Virus record (IMG/VR): IMGVR_UViG_3300006086_000006
Span: 62,001-126,000 of that record
Direction: 5' to 3' (one strand)
DNA from: a virus
Length of the DNA: 64,000 nt
The notes beneath the pieces are model-generated. The model was not told where the DNA came from. It worked only from the letters and a program-made list of their open reading frames with translations, and made no database searches. Below, piece after piece: positions 58,950-64,000 of the stretch; positions within the stretch are counted from its first letter, which is position 1, and each line of letters starts with the position of its first letter. Position numbers and translations under genes: made by a program.

Positions 58950-59941
58950 ATGTTTTATTAGATACAAGAAAACCAGGTAAGTTTGTTTACGGTAAAAGCG
59001 GTAAGCTTAATTTTGACTATGAACCATTTTATGTTGGCAAAGGTCGTGGCAGTAGATGCTTCAATCATGATGCAACTAACACCTCCGCACGATACAATAA
59101 ATGGAAGTCTAACAAAATAAAGCGAATCTTAAAAGAGACAGGCGAAAGACATTTAATTGTTAAAGTAGCTGAAAATCTAACAGAAGATCGTGCATTCAAG
59201 TTAGAGTCTCAAGCTGTTCGTATCATAGGTAGAAAAGGTGAAGGTCCTCTTACTAATCTAACAGATGGTGGTGAAGGTACAGTAGGTAGAAAGGATTCAA
59301 AAGCAGTGGTCGATAAACGTGCTAAGGCTATTCGTAAAGCTATAGCAGAAATGCCAGAAGAAATAAAATCTGTATGGTATAAACGAATCTCTCAAGCTGC
59401 TGCCGCTAGAACCGACGAAGAACGTGAAGCCTTGCGTATAAAGTTTAGTGCTGCCCAAAAGAATGCTACTAAAGCTGAATTGCGTAGACGTTCCAAAAGA
59501 TTGTCGAAAGCTAAACTCAACCACCTCGCTACAATGACCGACAGTGACCGTAAACGAATTAGTAAGAAGTTATCCAAATCGAGTAAGGCTTATTGGGACT
59601 CCGCAAGTACAGAAGATCGTGCTGTTCGTGGAGAACTAATATCTAAAGCAATATGTTCTAATCCTAAAGCATTGAAAGCGCGTAATAGTAAGATATCGGA
59701 CAGTATTAAGAAACAACATGAGGCTTTATCGTTATATGATAAGCGCATTCGTAGTTTCATGGTAATGTGTGGTGTTATTATTCGTAACTATGTGGATAAT
59801 GGTGACCTCGATACTTATAATGTACCTAGTTTAAAAAGTAGACTTAGACAAAAGGCAGAGAGATTCTACGGTAAAGATAAAAACTTAATTGTAGAAGCTC
59901 GACAGTTACAGCCTAATGTTAAAAGTTTATTAGCTGCGTAA
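58928..59941 (+). CDS. GIY-YIG homing endonuclease
   Basis: 337 residues. The GIY-YIG core opens with 'FYVYVLLD' (5-12) and 'PFYVGKGRG' (33-41), then an R..H element and 'LESQAVRIIGR'. Residues ~120-335 are a basic, helix-rich DNA-binding region with 'SKAYWDS' and 'ISKKLSKSSKAYW' typical of NUMOD-like repeats. GGGAC 7 nt before ATG. It is a selfish endonuclease inserted between the capsid gene and a tail gene; there is no intron core that I can recognise. Start and stop codons lie in a 31-nt inverted repeat. Confidence 0.85.
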   Translation: MRNDFYVYVLLDTRKPGKFVYGKSGKLNFDYEPFYVGKGRGSRCFNHDATNTSARYNKWKSNKIKRILKETGERHLIVKVAENLTEDRAFKLESQAVRIIGRKGEGPLTNLTDGGEGTVGRKDSKAVVDKRAKAIRKAIAEMPEEIKSVWYKRISQAAAARTDEEREALRIKFSAAQKNATKAELRRRSKRLSKAKLNHLATMTDSDRKRISKKLSKSSKAYWDSASTEDRAVRGELISKAICSNPKALKARNSKISDSIKKQHEALSLYDKRIRSFMVMCGVIIRNYVDNGDLDTYNVPSLKSRLRQKAERFYGKDKNLIVEARQLQPNVKSLLAA

Positions 59942-59970
59942 ACATAGAAATCGTTTCGTGTGTTAATTGT
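59940..59970 (+). repeat. Right arm of inverted repeat bounding the GIY-YIG gene
   Basis: 31 nt starting inside the stop codon (TAA 59939-59941). Together with 58919-58949 it forms a stem of 26 pairs in 31 positions, with the whole gene as the loop. Confidence 0.85.
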
Positions 59971-60021
59971 CTTAAAAGATCAACGGTACGGTTAAGCCCG
60001 GTAACTGTATTGCATGATTAT

Positions 60022-60047
60022 AAAAATGGGGCTTCGGCCCCATTTTT
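60022..60047 (+). terminator. Rho-independent terminator with TTCG tetraloop
   Basis: 11-bp stem (60022-60032 with 60037-60047, AAAAATGGGGC/GCCCCATTTTT) and a TTCG loop, with T run in the 3' arm. It ends the capsid-to-endonuclease unit. Confidence 0.9.
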
Positions 60048-60064
60048 CATTTAAGGTACATTTT

Positions 60065-60508
60065 ATGAATGCTAAAGATTTAATACTCCTGTCTATCATG
60101 GCATATAAAGAAAAACAATTTGATGGTGCTGCTAAGTTGTTTACTACTGCTATGGAAACTGAAGGTCTGGATAGTCTAGTCGATTACGTTAATCGCATGC
60201 CTATTAAGAATGCTGCACATAAAAATGCAGGTGAAAGTGATAACACGTTAGCCCCATCTTTAGCCTCAGCCGATTACATTGAGAGTCTTTGCAGTAATGC
60301 TGAATTATCTGCTATTGTGGATGAAGTAGAAGCTGTATTTAGATCCGAGAGCAGTTTGCTCGATGATGGTGATGTTGTAGTTGAAGCATTGGCAGAAAAC
60401 GAAGAAGCATTTGGTGTACAAGAACCCTATGCACCTACACCTTCCTTTGACGAACAAGAAGATTCCCACTTGATAATCGCATCTGCAGGCCCTATACGAG
60501 TTAAATAA
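60065..60508 (+). CDS. Hypothetical protein
   Basis: 147 residues. ATG 60065 has TAAGG upstream and follows a terminator; an earlier in-frame start would lie in the terminator region. The N-terminus is a helical pair ('LILLSIMAYKEKQFDGAAKLFTTAME') as in a single TPR; the rest is acidic. It is flanked by terminators on both sides, so it forms its own unit. Confidence 0.5.
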   Translation: MNAKDLILLSIMAYKEKQFDGAAKLFTTAMETEGLDSLVDYVNRMPIKNAAHKNAGESDNTLAPSLASADYIESLCSNAELSAIVDEVEAVFRSESSLLDDGDVVVEALAENEEAFGVQEPYAPTPSFDEQEDSHLIIASAGPIRVK

Positions 60509-60511
60509 TAC

Positions 60512-60547
60512 AATCCCTCTTTGGTCAAACAAATGAGGGTTTTATTT
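60512..60547 (+). terminator. Rho-independent terminator
   Basis: CCCTC (60515-60519) with GAGGG (60535-60539) plus three inner A-T pairs and one bulged T, followed by TTTTATTTTT. Confidence 0.7.
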
Positions 60548-60559
60548 TTGGATGTCATT

Positions 60560-61213
60560 ATGACACTAGATACTACACACAAATTTGATATGCTTGGTAA
60601 AGTTCAAGATAAATCCTCAGCGTTATATTTAACGATTGAAGGATTCAAGCGTACCATGATGAAGCATTTGGGCTTATCTAACATGTATCTTGTGATGCAC
60701 GATGCTCCAGAAATCACAAGACGTAATGGGCAAGATGTTGAAAACTTCCCATATAGTTGGTTCAAGCTGAATAGTTTTCAAATAATTCCAGACCAGAGTA
60801 ACTTAAAGGCTATTGGTCGCCATAGCAGCAGCATGAGTATTGACGAATTCACTAATGCTTATCTTGCAAAGAATTATATGTTTCCTGTAAACCTATCAAT
60901 TGAATTCCATTACCTGACAAATGATATTCAAGATATGTTTGTACTGATACCGAAAATAGGTATCATAAGTGCATTGGGTAAGTTCTCATTTATGTGTTCT
61001 ACTGAGAACTGTGAACCTTGGCAAGTATTCGTATATCTCGATTCACCCGACATATCCTTCCCTACTGCGGCATTGGAAGCTACAGATAAACCTGCTGCTT
61101 ATGATATTACATTTACGTTTAAAATTCAAACTAAAGCAGGTGTTTCTAAAATGGTACCGAAGATTAATAATGCCGGTACTGTTACATCTTCCGTACAAAC
61201 GAAAACGGAGTAA
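60560..61213 (+). CDS. Hypothetical tail protein
   Basis: 217 residues. ATG 60560 is chosen; an earlier TTG at 60521 is inside the terminator stem. Mixed alpha/beta with a beta-rich C-terminal half. It lies 2 nt before a tail-like protein and 1.5 kb before the sheath, so a tail or baseplate completion protein is plausible; no specific family is recognised. Confidence 0.5.
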   Translation: MTLDTTHKFDMLGKVQDKSSALYLTIEGFKRTMMKHLGLSNMYLVMHDAPEITRRNGQDVENFPYSWFKLNSFQIIPDQSNLKAIGRHSSSMSIDEFTNAYLAKNYMFPVNLSIEFHYLTNDIQDMFVLIPKIGIISALGKFSFMCSTENCEPWQVFVYLDSPDISFPTAALEATDKPAAYDITFTFKIQTKAGVSKMVPKINNAGTVTSSVQTKTE

Positions 61214-61215
61214 GT

Positions 61216-62667
61216 ATGGGCACAACATTATTGAGTGAGATTCGCTCGTACCAAGTAGATGAAATAGGAAAACAAAGCGTTTTCAGGCAAACTTGTAGTG
61301 CGAAGCTGCAAGATTCTGATACGCTAGATAGCGGTGATTTCATCGTAACGTCAACTCAGAACAAAACAATTGACCTCGTTAATAAAGCATTTTGTTTACG
61401 TTCAATGTTTCCAGTTGAAGTGACATTAACACAAGTTGGTCCTGTCAATGCGACACCCCAACCTGTAGTTATACCTACTGATTACACTGGTGTATTAACT
61501 GTATTCAATATAACGGCTGGACACGGTCTTGTTATTGGATTAGAAGATAAAGATTTACCTTTGCTTACACCTACAGTGCGTGTAGTTATTTTCAACACAC
61601 GCACGGGTGAGACAGAACAGTTAGAATTAATTAAACAATTCGATGGTACGTTCAGTGCTACTTTGCCTACAGTTTACGACACAGCAAAGGGTACAGATTT
61701 TGATGGTACTATGAATTGTTCGCACCTGGATGTATTGCGCATCATATATCATGACAACGTAAACATATCAGGACAACAAGAAGATGTTAGTGTAGAAATA
61801 ACTACGTTTAGTCCTTTCGTTGATACTGATCTGCAGGTCAATCAGTTTATTTATGTAGGTAAACCAATTGCTATTTTAGCTAAAGATGTAGACCTTGCCG
61901 GTTCCGGTACGTATCCTTGTACCATAATTAATAACACTACAGGTGAAGTGGAAAGTGTTTCTCTAGTAGAAACGTCACCTGGCATATTTGCACTTTCTTT
62001 TCCAACTGCTGCTAACACTAGTACGTATGCGGATAATGATGGTGTTCTTAGTGTGTCAGTAGATGATATTATATCTGTTATAGTTACAGATACTAAAGCT
62101 GCGACTACACCTACTGTATCTGGTTCAATTACAGTGCGCAGTGACGCAAATACGAATGGTTTAATTACATTACCTTCTACTGTAGTTCCAGATACATCAA
62201 TACCTGTGATTCTTTTCGATTACGATTTAACTGGTAGTATTTATATTGATATTGCCGTATCGAATATGCGCACAGGTGAGTTTGAATATGTCCGCTGTAC
62301 CGAGAAAGTTATAGGTACAGGTGTATTCGAAGGTACCTTGGACCTAGTGTCAGCTGCCAGTGTAAGCGGAGATAACAAGTTAAATGTAGCGTATGCTGAT
62401 ACTATTCAAGCATCTTATCTTGATATAACAACAGATAGTGGTTCTAGTCTGCTTGTTAAGGGTGTAGCTACAGTTGTACCACCTACAGGCTCAAGTCCAT
62501 CTTCTCCACCTATAGTACCGCCTGTACCGCCCGCACCTGCATTTCAACAACAGACTATCACTATATTGTGTACTGGATTGTTTGTATTTCATGGTAGTTT
62601 TAATGGGTCTATTGTAATAAGTGGCCTGAGTTCGGAAGCTGTGCGTTGCAGTCTAACACACATTTAA
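61216..62667 (+). CDS. Virion protein with three tandem beta-sandwich repeats
   Basis: 483 residues. After ~90 N-terminal residues come three repeats of about 105 residues: each has a '(V)FN.RTGE.E...L' strand pair, a 'G.F..TL' turn, an A.....DG.L.V...D.I...Y.D end. The repeat copies begin near residues 92, 210 and 316. The C-terminal ~60 residues are Pro-rich, ending in a Gly/Phe strand region. It lies directly before the second tail sheath, so it may be a tail-attached fibre or sheath-capping protein. Confidence 0.6.
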   Translation: MGTTLLSEIRSYQVDEIGKQSVFRQTCSAKLQDSDTLDSGDFIVTSTQNKTIDLVNKAFCLRSMFPVEVTLTQVGPVNATPQPVVIPTDYTGVLTVFNITAGHGLVIGLEDKDLPLLTPTVRVVIFNTRTGETEQLELIKQFDGTFSATLPTVYDTAKGTDFDGTMNCSHLDVLRIIYHDNVNISGQQEDVSVEITTFSPFVDTDLQVNQFIYVGKPIAILAKDVDLAGSGTYPCTIINNTTGEVESVSLVETSPGIFALSFPTAANTSTYADNDGVLSVSVDDIISVIVTDTKAATTPTVSGSITVRSDANTNGLITLPSTVVPDTSIPVILFDYDLTGSIYIDIAVSNMRTGEFEYVRCTEKVIGTGVFEGTLDLVSAASVSGDNKLNVAYADTIQASYLDITTDSGSSLLVKGVATVVPPTGSSPSSPPIVPPVPPAPAFQQQTITILCTGLFVFHGSFNGSIVISGLSSEAVRCSLTHI

Positions 62668-62705
62668 TACGATAATTTAAACCAGTCACTAACAGGAGAC
62701 TTTAA

Positions 62706-64000
62706 ATGTCTATAAATTCAGGCTCCAGTACAAGCGCCGGCGTGTACACCGGAGAAGTCGATGATACGGTAAGAACTACAGCAGCTCCGACCAGTATTGG
62801 TGCTATCGTTGGACCTTCTCACAAGGGTCCCGTAGGTGTAGCGAGTTTAGTTGTAGATAAAACAGATTTGAACGCACAATATGGTGTATCAGATCCCACA
62901 CTCACTTACATGCACTATTGTGCCACTGCATTCTTAGAAGACAGTAGCCAATTGTATGTTGTACGGATTGCAAACAACGCTAAATTGGGTGGCATTAAAG
63001 TAGCTACTGTCAACAATTTCAGCACAACTGTTCCGTTCACAGTAGGACTTAATAGTGCCGCTGATATTGTTTTTGATACAAACGATATTATGTGGATTTA
63101 CGCAGATAATCCGGGCGATTGGAACAACAATTTGCGTGTACTTATTTATCCTGATACAAACGACGCAAGCAATCAAGGCTTTGTGTTGAACGTATTTGAA
63201 GGTAGTAGTTCCGTTGCAGTTGAAAGTTATCGTGCTACGCTATTTGATAAATTGGATGGATTCGGTAAGCAACTGAATATCGAAAATCTGACAGAAACGT
63301 CGAAGCGTATTCATGTCCTTGTTAATCGTCAACACCCAAGTTTCTTAGTAAATGAACAAGCGGTGTTAATAAATGCGTTGACAAGTGGTGGTATAACACA
63401 AGGTGATAACGGAACTGCGGTTACCACTTCGGATATTGCTAATGCGTGGGAAGTGTTCCGTGACGTTGAAGACCTTACAGTTAACCTGTTAATAAATGCC
63501 GGTTATACTGATGTTACCGTCCAACAACGTATGTTAGAAATTGCTGCGGAACGTGATGATTGTTTTGCAATCTTAGACGTACCTTCAGATCAACAAGATG
63601 CACAAGCCGCTGTTAATTGGCGTAGAGATACTTTGAATGTAAGCACTTCTTATGGTGCTTTATATGCTCCAGATATCCTTATACGTGATACTGATCGTGC
63701 AAACAATTTGTATATACCGTGTTCTGGTCATGTTGCTGGTGTGTTTGCCCGTACTGATCGTGTAGCCGCTGCTTGGTTCGCACCTGCCGGTATTACACGT
63801 AGTCAGTTGAGTGTCCAAGGTCTTCGTGTTGCATACAAACAAGGTCATCGTGATTTATTTGCAGACAATCAAATCAACCCATTGATTTCTATGCCTGGAC
63901 AAGGTTATGTTGTTTGGGGCGCTGATACGTTACAATCGTTCGCGTCAGCATTATCAAACATCAACGTCCGTCGCTTGATTTCTTTGTTGAAGACCAGCAT
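62706..64000 (+). CDS. Tail sheath protein (copy 2), C-terminal end outside the window
   Basis: 431 residues are visible; the frame is open at the right edge. ATG 62706 has AGGAGA 9 nt upstream. 'SAGVYTGEVDDTVRTTAAPTSIGAIVGPSHKGPVG' is the sheath N-terminus, followed by 'NAWEVFRDVEDLTVNLLINAGYTD', 'ERDDCFAILDVPSDQQDAQAAVNWR', 'VFARTDRVAAAWFAPAGITRSQL', and 'GQGYVVWGADTL...NVRRLISLL'. Same order of landmarks as the copy at 27539, but diverged throughout. It polymerises as the contractile sheath, either as main subunit or in a mixed sheath. Confidence 0.93.
   Translation, partial: MSINSGSSTSAGVYTGEVDDTVRTTAAPTSIGAIVGPSHKGPVGVASLVVDKTDLNAQYGVSDPTLTYMHYCATAFLEDSSQLYVVRIANNAKLGGIKVATVNNFSTTVPFTVGLNSAADIVFDTNDIMWIYADNPGDWNNNLRVLIYPDTNDASNQGFVLNVFEGSSSVAVESYRATLFDKLDGFGKQLNIENLTETSKRIHVLVNRQHPSFLVNEQAVLINALTSGGITQGDNGTAVTTSDIANAWEVFRDVEDLTVNLLINAGYTDVTVQQRMLEIAAERDDCFAILDVPSDQQDAQAAVNWRRDTLNVSTSYGALYAPDILIRDTDRANNLYIPCSGHVAGVFARTDRVAAAWFAPAGITRSQLSVQGLRVAYKQGHRDLFADNQINPLISMPGQGYVVWGADTLQSFASALSNINVRRLISLLKTS

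Noticed and set aside
58807-60050. Group I intron carrying the GIY-YIG gene in the capsid gene
   Set aside because: The capsid frame ends normally at 58807 before the element, no downstream exon continues it, and I cannot place the conserved P3/P7 core in the ~80-nt flanks. The inverted repeat is kept as a separate observation.
1-64000. TAG reassigned as a sense codon throughout the genome
   Set aside because: Several well-defined genes (polymerase, helicases, glycosyltransferase) end correctly at TAG, and no gene has an internal TAG needed to complete a domain.

Overview
The window reads as 64 kb from the genome of a large, AT-rich, contractile-tailed (myovirus-type) phage of a bacterium, probably Gram-negative. 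Every gene I can support lies on the + strand, tightly packed, often with 1-25 nt overlaps and good GGAG-type ribosome sites. The hallmarks are two tail-sheath proteins, an HK97-fold-like major capsid protein next to a scaffold-like protein and a prohead protease, a fibre cluster, and a phage-encoded replication set (family A DNA polymerase, clamp-like protein, SF2 helicases, NAD-dependent ligase). The exact phage group and host cannot be fixed from the sequence alone.

Layout. 0-8.6 kb: the end of a histone-H1-like Lys/Ala-rich protein, a terminator, then a run of unrecognised, probably virion or assembly genes and a small HNH protein. 8.6-16.7 kb: a 1917-residue Snf2-like helicase, a guanylate-kinase-like P-loop protein, a peptidoglycan-binding-like protein and a thioredoxin-fold protein without its CxxC, with terminators near 16.4 and 16.7 kb. 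16.8-27.4 kb: replication block with DNA polymerase carrying a mini-intein, sliding-clamp-like protein, SF2 helicase, a J-domain protein and small membrane proteins. 27.5-47.0 kb: first tail sheath, two related sheath-adjacent proteins, one with about 13 Ig-like repeats, and a modular fibre cluster (coiled-repeat fibre, SPRY-like, DUF4376-like, beta-propeller), with the DNA ligase embedded among them. 46.97 kb: a tRNA-like gene with a CTA (amber) anticodon. 47-52.4 kb: accessory proteins (2OG-Fe(II) oxygenase, HAD phosphatase, glycosyltransferase-TPR, small membrane protein). 52.4-58.8 kb: capsid module (prohead protease, scaffold-like acidic protein, decoration-like protein, major capsid protein), with an overlapping pair inserted that looks like Acb2/Tad1 plus Acb1 anti-CBASS proteins. 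58.9-64 kb: GIY-YIG endonuclease bounded by inverted repeats, tail genes and a second, divergent tail sheath running off the edge.

The most interesting points are the anti-immune pair at 53.2-54.1 kb with two uncharacterised genes in the same overlapping string, the endonuclease-free intein placed inside polymerase motif A, the unusual amber-suppressor-like tRNA together with the absence of TAG stops in the late structural blocks, and the homing-endonuclease gene whose start and stop codons lie in a 31-nt inverted repeat. Functions of unrecognised genes are left open; statements about families come from recognisable motifs, not from any database search.
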